In this document: one piece after another, positions 26,726 to 34,956 of the stretch
Layout of the letters: each line of letters begins with the position of its first letter
How positions within the stretch are numbered: the stretch's first letter is position 1
Assembly (NCBI GenBank): GCA_038118725.1
Contig: JAYOIK010000048.1
Location: 1-40,067 of the forward strand
Direction: 5' to 3'
DNA length: 40,067 bases
From: JADHLJ01 sp038118725
GTDB lineage: Bacteria; Pseudomonadota; Alphaproteobacteria; Thalassobaculales; Thalassobaculaceae
The notes under the pieces: generated by a model
Database searches by the model: none
The model's input: only the letters and a program-made list of their open reading frames with translations
Told to the model about the DNA's origin: nothing
Made by a program: the position numbers and the translations under genes

Positions 26726-28390
26726 ATGCGGTTTGGCGAGTTTCCCCTGGATGAGGCCTTGGACGCGGTTCTCGCGCACAGTCATCGTTTGCCGGAAAAG
26801 GCGTTCAAGAAAGGCCGCCGGCTAACCGCCGAGGATATCGAGATCCTGCGCGCCGCCGGCCATTCCTCGATCGTCTGCGCGAAGATCGAGGACGGAGATA
26901 TCCTGGAGGATGACGCGGCCAACCAGTTGGCGAAAGCGGTCACCGGCGATGGACTATCCACCGCGGTCGCCTTTACCGGCCGCTGCAACATCTTCGCCGA
27001 GGCAGACGGGCTGGTGGTCTACGACCCTCGGCGCCTTGATGGCTTCAACCTCGTCGACGAGTCGATCACCCTCGGCGTGGTCCCGCCCTTTCAGGCGGTG
27101 ACCAAGGGTCAGATGATCGCGACGCTGAAGATCATTCCCTTCGCGCTGCCAGCCAATACGGTTCGGATCGCCGAGTCCATTTCGACGAAATCCGAGCGTT
27201 TGCTCGCCGTGGCTCCGTTTCGCCCCCTGAAGGTCGGCCTGGTTCAGTCCAAGCTCTCCGGGACCAAGGAGTCCGTGCTGGATTCGACATTCAAGGTTAC
27301 CGAAGCTCGGGTGGCAAGTCTTGGTGGGGAACTGATCCGGGAAGTTCGCTGTGATCATGGCGAGATCCCGATGTCGCGGGCGATAGACACCGTACTCGGC
27401 GCCGGCGTGGATTTGCTGCTTGTCTCGGGCGCCTCCGCCGTGGTCGACCGCCGGGACATCGTGCCCGCCTCCATCGAGAAGGCCGGCGGGACGATCCAGC
27501 ATTTCGGAATGCCCGTCGACCCCGGCAATCTCATGCTCATCGGGTCAATCAAGGACGTTCCGGTCATCGGCATGCCCGGATGCGCGCGGTCGCCGAAGCT
27601 GAACGGCTTTGATTGGATCCTGCAACGCATCGCGGCGGGGCTTCCGGCGGCCTCCTCGGACATCATGCGCATGGGCCCCGGCGGTCTGTTGAAGGACGTT
27701 CCGACGCGCCCCCTACCCCGCGCCAAGGCCAGACCGGACAGTGACATGCGAGACGAGGAAATCAAACCGACCCGGGCGCCCCGCATCGCGGCCCTGATCC
27801 TGGCCGCCGGCCAATCCCGTCGCATGGGCAAGAACAACAAGCTTCTGGCCGAGATTGACGGTATCGCCATGGTGCGCCGTTCGGCGGGCAATGTTCTCGC
27901 CTCGCGCGCCTCCCCGGTCATCGCGGTAACCGGTCATGAGCGGGAACGGACCGAGGAGGTCCTAAACGGCTTGGGCCTGACCTTCGCCCATAATCCCGAT
28001 TTCGCCGAGGGCCTCAGCACCTCCATGAAAGCCGGACTTGCGGCACTGGATGGCGAGGTCGACGGCCTTCTGGTCTGTCTTGGCGACATGCCCCGGGTGA
28101 CCTCGGAAACCATCGACAAACTGATCTCCGCCTTCGATCCGCTGGAAGGCCGGGCCATCTGTGTTCCGACCTGGCGCGGCAAGCGTGGCAATCCCGTGCT
28201 CTGGTCCAGTCAGTTCTTCGACGAGATGATGGAAGTGTCCGGCGATGTCGGAGCCCGTCACCTGATCGGCTCCCACGCCGAACTCGTGGTCGAAGTGGAA
28301 ATGAAGGACGACGGCGTGATGATCGATGTCGATACACCCGACGCCCTCGCCCGCATTAACGCCACCTCGGACATCAAAAGGCCCGGCTAG
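26726..28390 (+). CDS. MoeA-like molybdopterin-binding / MocA-type nucleotidyltransferase fusion
   Basis: 554-residue two-domain protein. Residues about 166-325 form a MoCF-like (MoaB/MoeA) molybdopterin-binding domain (LLLVSGASAVVDRRDIVPASIEKAGG, GMPVDPGNLMLIG, PVIGMPGCARSPKLNGFDWIL). Residues 354-550 form a MobA/MocA-like NTP transferase, with the signature LAAGQSRRMGKNNKLL at 359-374 and GLLVCLGDMPRV after it. Such fusions are thought to turn molybdopterin into the cytosine dinucleotide form used by CO dehydrogenase-type enzymes. The link between domains is a basic/acidic stretch at 328-350. It lies nine bases after the XdhC gene. Confidence 0.9.
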   Translation: MRFGEFPLDEALDAVLAHSHRLPEKAFKKGRRLTAEDIEILRAAGHSSIVCAKIEDGDILEDDAANQLAKAVTGDGLSTAVAFTGRCNIFAEADGLVVYDPRRLDGFNLVDESITLGVVPPFQAVTKGQMIATLKIIPFALPANTVRIAESISTKSERLLAVAPFRPLKVGLVQSKLSGTKESVLDSTFKVTEARVASLGGELIREVRCDHGEIPMSRAIDTVLGAGVDLLLVSGASAVVDRRDIVPASIEKAGGTIQHFGMPVDPGNLMLIGSIKDVPVIGMPGCARSPKLNGFDWILQRIAAGLPAASSDIMRMGPGGLLKDVPTRPLPRAKARPDSDMRDEEIKPTRAPRIAALILAAGQSRRMGKNNKLLAEIDGIAMVRRSAGNVLASRASPVIAVTGHERERTEEVLNGLGLTFAHNPDFAEGLSTSMKAGLAALDGEVDGLLVCLGDMPRVTSETIDKLISAFDPLEGRAICVPTWRGKRGNPVLWSSQFFDEMMEVSGDVGARHLIGSHAELVVEVEMKDDGVMIDVDTPDALARINATSDIKRPG

Positions 28391-28812
28391 TGCTAGACGC
28401 TCTGTATCAAGAAGAAATCATTCAGCTATCGCGCCAATCTCGGCAACGAGGCCGGCTCGAGGCCCCGGACGCATCGGCGCGGGTCGACAACCCCCTGTGC
28501 GGCGACCGGGTAACGATGGACCTGGAAATCAGGGACGGTCGCATCACCGCCGTGGGCCACAGGGTACGGGGTTGTGCCTTGTGCGAAGCGGCGGCCGAGG
28601 TCATCGCCGAAAACGCCACGGGCTTGACCGTCGAGGAGCTTGGCGAGATCGAGACCGCGACACGCGCCTATCTCACCTCCGGTGGGGCCCAGGCACCATG
28701 GACGAAGCTTTCCATTTTCGAGCCCGTGCGAGACGTCAAATCACGCCACGAATGCGTCTACCTTCCCTTCACGGCAAGCATTAATGCATTCTCGGAATAT
28801 ATTGAAAAATAA
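28390..28812 (+). CDS. IscU/NifU-like iron-sulfur scaffold protein
   Basis: 140-residue NifU_N/IscU-like protein. The scaffold ligands are Cys37 and Asp39 (NPLCGDRV), Cys62 and Cys65 (VRGCALCEAAA), and His120/Cys122 (RHECVYLPF). This is the IscU/SufU set, with an extra CxxC. A cluster made here could feed the two [2Fe-2S] sites of CoxS, an inference from location. GTG 28390 overlaps the preceding stop by one base. It is the last gene of the cox accessory operon and ends five bases from the convergent glycosyltransferase gene. Confidence 0.87.
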   Translation: MLDALYQEEIIQLSRQSRQRGRLEAPDASARVDNPLCGDRVTMDLEIRDGRITAVGHRVRGCALCEAAAEVIAENATGLTVEELGEIETATRAYLTSGGAQAPWTKLSIFEPVRDVKSRHECVYLPFTASINAFSEYIEK

Positions 28813-28817
28813 ACATT

Positions 28818-29321
28818 TTAAGCGCCATCATCCAATCCAAGCTCACCCGCTTCCCGTCGTACGAAACGTGACACGGTTTCCGCCAAGGCATCGAAACCAA
28901 GAACGGGGACTTCAACCGGCACCACCGCCCGCGCGGCCGCCTCGGCAAGAGTTTCCCCATTCCTTGGGATGACAGCCCACCCACGCTCGACAAAGTACTC
29001 GGCGAATTCAATTTGGTGATCATCGATATGTTCTCCATGTCGCGCGAGACGCGGCACGGTGACGATTGGTTTTCGGAGCGCGGCGGCCTCCAGCAACGAC
29101 CCTTGACCCGCATGGCAGATCACCAGTGACGCCGCCTCAAGCGTCGCTCGGTACTCCGCCGCCGACAGCTTCTCGACACAGACGCAACGGGGGTCATCAA
29201 ACCGGGCTGGGCCGTGTTGCACAACGATCGGCTTCGTAAGCATGTCGGCGACGTCACGAACGCCGTCCAATAGTCGTGTGAAGGGTCGGTTCAAGTTTCC
29301 GACCGTCACAAAGGTCGTCAT
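28818..29321 (-). CDS. Alg13/PssE-like glycosyltransferase catalytic subunit
   Basis: About 167 residues, resembling the C-terminal donor-binding half of GT28 enzymes (Alg13, PssE, MurG). The stretch MTTFVTVGNLNRPFTRLLDGV opens the domain, and VICHAGQGSLLEAAALRKPIVTVPRLARHGEHIDDHQ is the UDP-sugar-binding signature (the Glu and the HGEHIDDHQ turn). It needs an Alg14-type membrane partner, which is the C-terminal domain of the upstream gene. ATG 29321 overlaps that gene's stop (ATGA), which fits coupled translation; an open frame extending to 29375 lies within the partner gene. The substrate sugar is unknown. Confidence 0.86.
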   Translation of the reverse strand: MTTFVTVGNLNRPFTRLLDGVRDVADMLTKPIVVQHGPARFDDPRCVCVEKLSAAEYRATLEAASLVICHAGQGSLLEAAALRKPIVTVPRLARHGEHIDDHQIEFAEYFVERGWAVIPRNGETLAEAAARAVVPVEVPVLGFDALAETVSRFVRREAGELGLDDGA

Positions 29322-30919
29322 TGCAACGGTTCCACGAGTGTCCCCTTTGGAAAAGGAGATTTCAGTCCCGGCCATTGATAAACAAAGCGATGGGCCAGCC
29401 GATACATGATCCGACCGGTCAGCGATGGGTTGCGCATACGGGTCATGGTCTCGACGTAGATCACCCGACAGCCGAAAAGATAGCGCCCAATGATCGACGC
29501 CGGCACAATCGGTCCCGCTCCGCTGCTCAACAACAAGTCCGGTCGTTCACGCCGGAGGATCTGGAACATTTCCCAGAGGTTCACGAGAAACCAGGCGTCA
29601 CGCTCACTGTGCCTGATGAAGATCGTGCGGCCGGCCAATTCCCGTGGCGGGGCAATTCGGTCATTCAGAACGAAGAAATGTGGGAGCTTTTCGTATGCCT
29701 TCGCCAGGGAACGAACTTCCGCGAGATGCCCACCACAGGAACTGACGATACAGAGCTTCGCGGGACGTCGCGTCAGACCACTCTTCACCGGCTGATCCAG
29801 AGACAGGTTGAGAACTTCGCCATAAAGAGCCACGAATCTCGCGCAGATGGCTTCGTTGGAGAACTTCTCTCGGACCCAGCGCCGAGCCCGCCGCCGCAGG
29901 TCGCTTGGATCCAGCTCAAGAGCCGCCAAGCATCCGTTCGCGAGAGACCGCGGCTCCGCCCTGACCCACCGACCACAACCCCTCTCCTCCAATTCAGCCC
30001 AGGGCGTGCCGTGGCTAGCAACCACCGGAAGGCCGTGGGCGAGGGCTTCAATGACGACCTGGCCAAAGCTCTCGGACTTCGAAGGCATAACCAAGACGGA
30101 AGCATCCGCGAAAGCCTTCACTTTCTCCGCATCGTCGGACCAGCCATGGAACGTCACCCGAGCCGTTAGGCCAAGCGCCTCCGTCATCTCCCGCAAGGAA
30201 GCCTCATAGAGAGCGTCACCTCGCCCGTGTATATCCAGAGAAACGTCCGCGGGCAGAAGACACAGCGCCTCAAGGAGAACTTCCACCTGCTTTACCGCGT
30301 CAAGACGCCCGACGAACAACAAGCGCTTCCCTGAAGGAGGACGAGCCAAACGGGAAGGAACCGCGACACTGTTCTCAATTTGGACATGCGCGAGGTTCGG
30401 CAAGGCATCCCGATTCCCGATGAGTTCGTCACGCGACGTCGCCCGCACCACGACGCGATCCGCTCGCGCCACCGCGCGGGCAAAGGCGAGCCACATCCGC
30501 TTAATCCAAACATGTCGACTCAGACCATAGCTCTGCAATTGACCATGGGGCACCAGGACCATTCGGGCGCCGAGCCAACGGCCCATCAGCAGCGCAATCA
30601 GCGACGACGCGCTAAAAAAGCTGTGAATTTGGACGATATCGGCGCGCCTGATCGCGGCTGGCAAACGGATCAGCAACTCGAGCGAAAGATCGCGTAACAG
30701 GCGGTAGCCGAAAGCGCGCACCTTGCCCGCGCCACCCTCGCCTAAAACTTCCGCCGCCCCCGCGGGCATCCCCCATTTCGTGGTCGCCACCTCGACGCTT
30801 AGGCCATCGACCGCGGATAGACTGTCGAATAGTGGCTTCCCGAATACCACCGGGCCACCGAATCCAATGGCGGGAGAAAACACCGGCATTACCAGAAGGA
30901 TATGGAGTGGCTTGGTCAC
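29318..30919 (-). CDS. Fusion of GT4 glycosyltransferase and Alg14/PssD-like domain
   Basis: 533-residue fusion. Residues 1-375 are a GT-B family 4 glycosyltransferase: N-terminal HILLVMPVFSPAIGFGGP, KRLLFVGRLDAVKQVEVLLEAL (198-219) and the E-x7-E motif ESFGQVVIEAL (Glu283, Glu291). Residues 387-533 are Alg14/PssD-like, with LCIVSSCGGHLAEVRSL (389-405) and the C-terminal YVETMTRMRNPSLTGRIMYRLAHRFVYQWPGL. Alg14-type domains recruit an Alg13 partner to the membrane, and that partner is the overlapping next gene. One operon therefore encodes two sequential transferases. GTG 30919 has a strong GGGAGG site. It belongs to the surface polysaccharide region. Confidence 0.88.
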   Translation of the reverse strand: MTKPLHILLVMPVFSPAIGFGGPVVFGKPLFDSLSAVDGLSVEVATTKWGMPAGAAEVLGEGGAGKVRAFGYRLLRDLSLELLIRLPAAIRRADIVQIHSFFSASSLIALLMGRWLGARMVLVPHGQLQSYGLSRHVWIKRMWLAFARAVARADRVVVRATSRDELIGNRDALPNLAHVQIENSVAVPSRLARPPSGKRLLFVGRLDAVKQVEVLLEALCLLPADVSLDIHGRGDALYEASLREMTEALGLTARVTFHGWSDDAEKVKAFADASVLVMPSKSESFGQVVIEALAHGLPVVASHGTPWAELEERGCGRWVRAEPRSLANGCLAALELDPSDLRRRARRWVREKFSNEAICARFVALYGEVLNLSLDQPVKSGLTRRPAKLCIVSSCGGHLAEVRSLAKAYEKLPHFFVLNDRIAPPRELAGRTIFIRHSERDAWFLVNLWEMFQILRRERPDLLLSSGAGPIVPASIIGRYLFGCRVIYVETMTRMRNPSLTGRIMYRLAHRFVYQWPGLKSPFPKGTLVEPLQ

Positions 30920-31179
30920 GCCCCCTCCCAGAGCCTGATAAATGTTTGTGCTTGGCGATCCGGGCGACCGAACTTGCTCTCTTGTCCACTGTCACGATGA
31001 TCGAGCCCCGACGCGGCGTCAGATCGATAAACGAACCGCATGGCCCATGTCTTCTCCATACCGTTTGACTCGAGCGATGCGCGTATCATGGCCAAACCCA
31101 TTGATACTGGGATTGTCGAGCACTCTCTCTCCCTATAGCATGACGTGCGCGACAGATCTTTCACCGTGGCTAGATATTG

Positions 31180-31872
31180 ATGCATGGCAAGCTTGGAATC
31201 AGACTTTCAGGTACTGGAGTTTTAGGTGTCGTGTCCGCGAGCGGTGTCGCTCTCGTCTGCTATTTCATACTCTCGTTTCTCGCCGCCGTCGAAGACCTAC
31301 CAGGCGACCGGACCATGCGCGACCTTCATGACGCCGCCCCAGTTTCTGTCTCGGGCCTGCAAGCCGGGTTGCGAAGTCGGGAGAACGGGAATCAGTGGGC
31401 GTTGAGTCCAAGACGTAATCTCGATATCGGGGTACTTAGCCTGGAGCTTGCTCGCCGAGGCTCGGTCGGTCAGCGGGAACAATCCGCCAACCTGCAAGCC
31501 GCGAGAGACGGATTTACCGCGGCTCTTCGAGCGACACCGCTTTCGGCCTTCGCTTGGAACGGCCTGACGTTCACCGAAACGGCCTTGGGAGCTCCGCGGG
31601 AGCGGGTCGAGCAGCTCTTTCAAATGTCGATCATCAACGCGCCAGTCGAAGAACGGCTTGGTATTCCGCGCGTGGCTTTTGGATTGCGAAACGAGAACTG
31701 GTTGACCCATGAAACTCGAAATCTGCTGCGCCGGCAAATACGCTTGGCCGCTTCAATCACCCCGGATGATCTTGTCACACTGTTGGATCACATCAATCGG
31801 CGCGACCAAATCGCTGATTATCTCTCGTCCATTGGCGGCCATGACGAGCTTTTTCACAAACTCCAGAAATAG
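31180..31872 (+). CDS. Unknown protein with one N-terminal membrane helix
   Basis: About 230 residues. One hydrophobic segment (about 12-37, TGVLGVVSASGVALVCYFILSFLAAV) is followed by a soluble part rich in helices and Arg/Leu. A stretch at about 85-145 (LDIGVLSLELARRGS...AALRATPLSAFAWNGLTFTETALGAP) has the feel of tetratricopeptide-like repeats, but no family is certain. It lies between the GT4-Alg14 gene and an outer-membrane barrel gene, so a role in polysaccharide assembly or regulation of export is plausible. Start is ATG 31180 or TTG 31177, with no strong ribosome site. It ends nine bases from the convergent barrel gene. Confidence 0.7.
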   Translation: MHGKLGIRLSGTGVLGVVSASGVALVCYFILSFLAAVEDLPGDRTMRDLHDAAPVSVSGLQAGLRSRENGNQWALSPRRNLDIGVLSLELARRGSVGQREQSANLQAARDGFTAALRATPLSAFAWNGLTFTETALGAPRERVEQLFQMSIINAPVEERLGIPRVAFGLRNENWLTHETRNLLRRQIRLAASITPDDLVTLLDHINRRDQIADYLSSIGGHDELFHKLQK

Positions 31873-31881
31873 CCCCGTTCG

Positions 31882-33264
31882 TTACATCTTCACGACGAAG
31901 GTCAGGCTTCCGACGGTTTGCTCATAGGATTGCGTGCTGGTTGACGAAGACCGGTCGGTGTATTTCAGCGAGGCCTCCAAACTAAAGTTTTGATTCAGAA
32001 GGTAAATGGCCCCTAGTTCCGCGTTGTATACATCGTCACTGCGATTCGTGCCCCTGAATTCGGCGTCTGTATAGCCGAGTTCACCTTTCAGCAGAATGTT
32101 GCGCTTCAGTTCATGGTTGACCACGAAATCCAGGCTGGTGTTCAAGATTCCGGAAACGCCAATACTTGTCGTTTCCGCGATTCCCCTGCTGAGATCCACT
32201 TCCAGCGTCGTTAGCCCGGAAACATTCCAAAGAACGCTGGCTCCAAAAACAGGAACGCCAATGTCCGTCAACGCGCTGTCGGTATATTGCCGCCTGACAT
32301 ATCCGCCGTAAACTTCACCGTCGAGAAGGCCCGTAAGATCGATCAACGCGCCAAGCTTGATATCATAGCCGTTGGAAGACCTAAGCAACCCCGCAGCGGT
32401 TCTGATATCGTAGTCCACATCGATGCCTTCGACGGAGACAAAAGCTCCATATTGTTCGAAAAATCTGTATTCACCACGAACGTCCGCGCTGTACTCCTGA
32501 CGATCCCGTTCATCCGAAAAAATCAGGCCAGTGGACGTTTCCGTATTATCGAAGCGATAAACATCCGCCCCAACACCGCCCAACAAGCGAATCTTGCTCA
32601 ATCGATGTTCGTAGCGCAAACCAGCGCTATACAGGTTGTAAGTGGTGGGGTTCTTGCCGGTGACGTCATCAACGGATCCCCTTTCCTCGTGCAGATGATT
32701 GAATCCAAGTCTCATAAATGCCTTTGAGTCCTTCCGGACGTCATAACGTCCGTCGACCAGGACATTCAAATCCTCGTAATCCTCCGCGCTTCTCTCAAAA
32801 TAACTACCGATTTTCCTTGAAAGCGACGCGTTTAGAGCGTGATTGCGCCAATTCGATTGCACCCTCACGCCTGGTTCAAGATCCAGGATGAAGTCGTCGA
32901 TCGTCTGATCCGGGGTCGCGAACAGATTGTCATTATACACTAACTTCGTACGAATAGTCGGAAGGACGATGAAAGCCCCGAGACGAATGCCTTGTGCCGT
33001 GTAACTTTCCCGAGCCCGGTTCTCTACGCTAACCCCACGGGTCGGCTCAATTTTCAGGTTTGGCGTAATTCTTTGACCCGTGGGCGGCAACTGGCGCCGA
33101 TTATTTGTCTCCACCGGGGTGGTTTGAACAGATTGCTCAGTGTTCGATTGACCCGTGTTCGACTGCTGGGCGAAACCCACCGAAGGTGCGCCCGCCGTCG
33201 CGAAAATCACGGGCACCACGGGTAACACCCCAAGCATGAAGGATCCTGGCTTTATCTTTACCAC
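31882..33264 (-). CDS. Outer-membrane beta-barrel protein (BBP2-type)
   Basis: About 460 residues of alternating-hydrophobicity beta strands with the style of the BBP2_2 family (PF10082). An export signal VVKIKPGSFMLGVLPVVPVIFATAGAPSVGFA is followed by a Gln/Asn/Thr-rich linker (NTGQSNTEQSVQTTP). Strands such as TKLVYNDNLFATPDQTIDDFILDLEPGVRV start the barrel, which ends with SYEQTVGSLTFVVKM, a C-terminal aromatic-free ending. I choose GTG 33264, which has GGGGGA upstream and puts the signal peptide at the N terminus; GTG 33354 would add 30 residues. Such barrels are common in alphaproteobacterial exopolysaccharide loci and may form the export pore. Confidence 0.82.
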   Translation of the reverse strand: MVKIKPGSFMLGVLPVVPVIFATAGAPSVGFAQQSNTGQSNTEQSVQTTPVETNNRRQLPPTGQRITPNLKIEPTRGVSVENRARESYTAQGIRLGAFIVLPTIRTKLVYNDNLFATPDQTIDDFILDLEPGVRVQSNWRNHALNASLSRKIGSYFERSAEDYEDLNVLVDGRYDVRKDSKAFMRLGFNHLHEERGSVDDVTGKNPTTYNLYSAGLRYEHRLSKIRLLGGVGADVYRFDNTETSTGLIFSDERDRQEYSADVRGEYRFFEQYGAFVSVEGIDVDYDIRTAAGLLRSSNGYDIKLGALIDLTGLLDGEVYGGYVRRQYTDSALTDIGVPVFGASVLWNVSGLTTLEVDLSRGIAETTSIGVSGILNTSLDFVVNHELKRNILLKGELGYTDAEFRGTNRSDDVYNAELGAIYLLNQNFSLEASLKYTDRSSSTSTQSYEQTVGSLTFVVKM

Positions 33265-33521
33265 GTTAACCCAATCCCCCAGCTTCTCCACCAAGGTGTT
33301 CCGCCTTCTTGACGCGACATCCACACCGCCAATCAGACGCTTCCAGATCAACACCTCAGTGGATCATGATTGTCGCCCGGTATAAAATTGAACAACGACA
33401 CAACCGCATCCTTACAAAAATCTTTTGGCAGAATTTCATGTGAATCGAAACAGAGCATCATTATAAATTTTTGTTTTAATGATATATCTTAAGATGCACA
33501 TTTCAGATGATGAGTCATGTA

Positions 33522-33550
33522 AATTGGTCCGATGTTATATGCGACCAATT
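33522..33550 (+). promoter_or_regulatory. Inverted repeat overlapping a possible promoter before the polymerase gene
   Basis: A perfect eight-base inverted repeat AATTGGTC (33522-33529) / GACCAATT (33543-33550) has arm centres 21 bases apart, about two helical turns. It overlaps a possible promoter, TTGGTC and AATTAT (33524 and 33547) with 17 bases between. The region 33400-33560 is unusually AT-rich. It sits 27 bases before ATG 33577 and in the divergent space with the barrel gene, so a dimeric regulator might control either one. Confidence 0.4.
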
Positions 33551-33576
33551 ATCGACCGCCCAGTGGATAAACCGCC

Positions 33577-34938
33577 ATGAATAAGCCGAAACTCGCGCTA
33601 CTCATCGGCGCGCTTCTGGTTTTGCTCGGCTCGGGGCTCGCCTATGGCGGGATGGTTCCCTGGGCCGTGGCGCTGATTGGCGTGGCAACGGGCGCCCTGC
33701 TCGTGATCTGGATAACCCTAGGGCTTCTCGGCATTGTGGCGTCGGAGATAAATCCCCGTCACTTTGTTTGGCATGTTCTGGCGGTTGCCGCGGTTATCGC
33801 GTGGGCGCTTATCCAAGTTTTCCTGCCTCTACCGCTCGATCTCGCGCATCCGGGATGGGAGGCCATGAGCAACTTGATCGCGGGAATCGACAGTGGAACG
33901 ATTTCCGTGGATCCAAGTCAGGGATTGAATGCGATAATGAACCTGCTGGTCTATCTGGGAATGTTCTGGATTTTCGCGCAGCTGACCCGAAATCCCGAAC
34001 GCGCGAACATCGCCTTCAACGCGATCTGCTTCATCGGAACCACGATAGCGCTTATCGGCCTCGTAAATCATCTGAACGGTCCCAGAATGTTGCCATGGCT
34101 TCCGGATCAAAAAGAAGTCGTTAGATCAACCTTCATCAATCGCAACAACTTCGCGACCTACTGCGGCTTCACCGTAATCGTATCCCTGGCCTTGCTGTTC
34201 CAAACCCAGAACACAGCGCGGCGGGAAACCGGACGAACCTCATCGACGTTGAAACAGTTCGGGCGAACCATGGTCACCGGTGGATCGCTATATCTTACGG
34301 CCATCATTATCACTTTCATGGCCCTGGTGTTGTCGGGCTCGCGCGCGGGAATGGCGGCCACGATGTTGGGCATCGCGACACTGCTGGCCCTGAATTGGTT
34401 TACCGAGCGAAAAGGACGTCGAGGGCTCGGAGCATTGGCTCCAATTCTACTCGTCGTCACCTTCTCGACCCTCGCCGTCGCCGGTGACTTTCTAACCGCG
34501 CGCCTGCTCGCCGAGGATTTCGCCAACAATGAGCGCTTCCTCGCGTATCTAGACGTTGTTAGCGCGATCCAAGACTATCCCCTAACTGGTATAGGATATG
34601 GTGCCTTCGCGCAGGCTTATCCTATTTACCGAAGCGACGATGTTCTCCATGTTCGGTTTTTCGCGGAAAACACGTATCTCGAGATGATTTTCGAGCTTGG
34701 TGTTCCCATCGCATTGGTTTGGTTCGCAACACTCGGCGCTCTTGCCCGGCGGTGCTTCACCGGCGCGCTGCAAAGGCAACGCCACAAGGTATTCCCCATG
34801 GCCGCCGCGGCGGTTTCGGTTTTGGCCGCGGCCCATGCCATGCTCGACTTCAGTCTGCAAATTCCCGCCGTCGCCTTGCTCTTCGCGGCGATTCTCGGAA
34901 CGGGGGTCGCTCAATCCTGGCCTACGCGGTCACGTTAA
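33577..34938 (+). CDS. O-antigen ligase/Wzy-type polymerase-like membrane protein
   Basis: 453-residue protein with about ten to twelve hydrophobic helices and a Wzy_C/O-antigen ligase domain (PF04932). Signatures are LVLSGSRAGMAATMLGIATLL (about 248-270), DYPLTGIGYGAFAQAYPIY (about 331-350) and FFAENTYLEMIFELGVPIALVWF (about 358-380), with the periplasmic loop between. It either polymerises repeat units or attaches a polysaccharide to its carrier; the two cannot be separated here. ATG 33577 lies downstream of an AT-rich control region. The gene converges on the hook gene with 18 bases between. Confidence 0.87.
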   Translation: MNKPKLALLIGALLVLLGSGLAYGGMVPWAVALIGVATGALLVIWITLGLLGIVASEINPRHFVWHVLAVAAVIAWALIQVFLPLPLDLAHPGWEAMSNLIAGIDSGTISVDPSQGLNAIMNLLVYLGMFWIFAQLTRNPERANIAFNAICFIGTTIALIGLVNHLNGPRMLPWLPDQKEVVRSTFINRNNFATYCGFTVIVSLALLFQTQNTARRETGRTSSTLKQFGRTMVTGGSLYLTAIIITFMALVLSGSRAGMAATMLGIATLLALNWFTERKGRRGLGALAPILLVVTFSTLAVAGDFLTARLLAEDFANNERFLAYLDVVSAIQDYPLTGIGYGAFAQAYPIYRSDDVLHVRFFAENTYLEMIFELGVPIALVWFATLGALARRCFTGALQRQRHKVFPMAAAAVSVLAAAHAMLDFSLQIPAVALLFAAILGTGVAQSWPTRSR

Positions 34939-34956
34939 ATTCGTGCAACAGTCGCG

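Noticed and set aside
30916..31185. 89-residue minus-strand open frame overlapping the GT4-Alg14 start as GTGA
   Set aside because: The overlap is suggestive, but codon use is not gene-like, no family is recognisable, and its 3' end is explained by the GGGAGG ribosome site of the next gene.
33427..33445. Sigma-54-like TGGCA element in the AT-rich region before the polymerase gene
   Set aside because: The -12 GC element does not occur at the required spacing.
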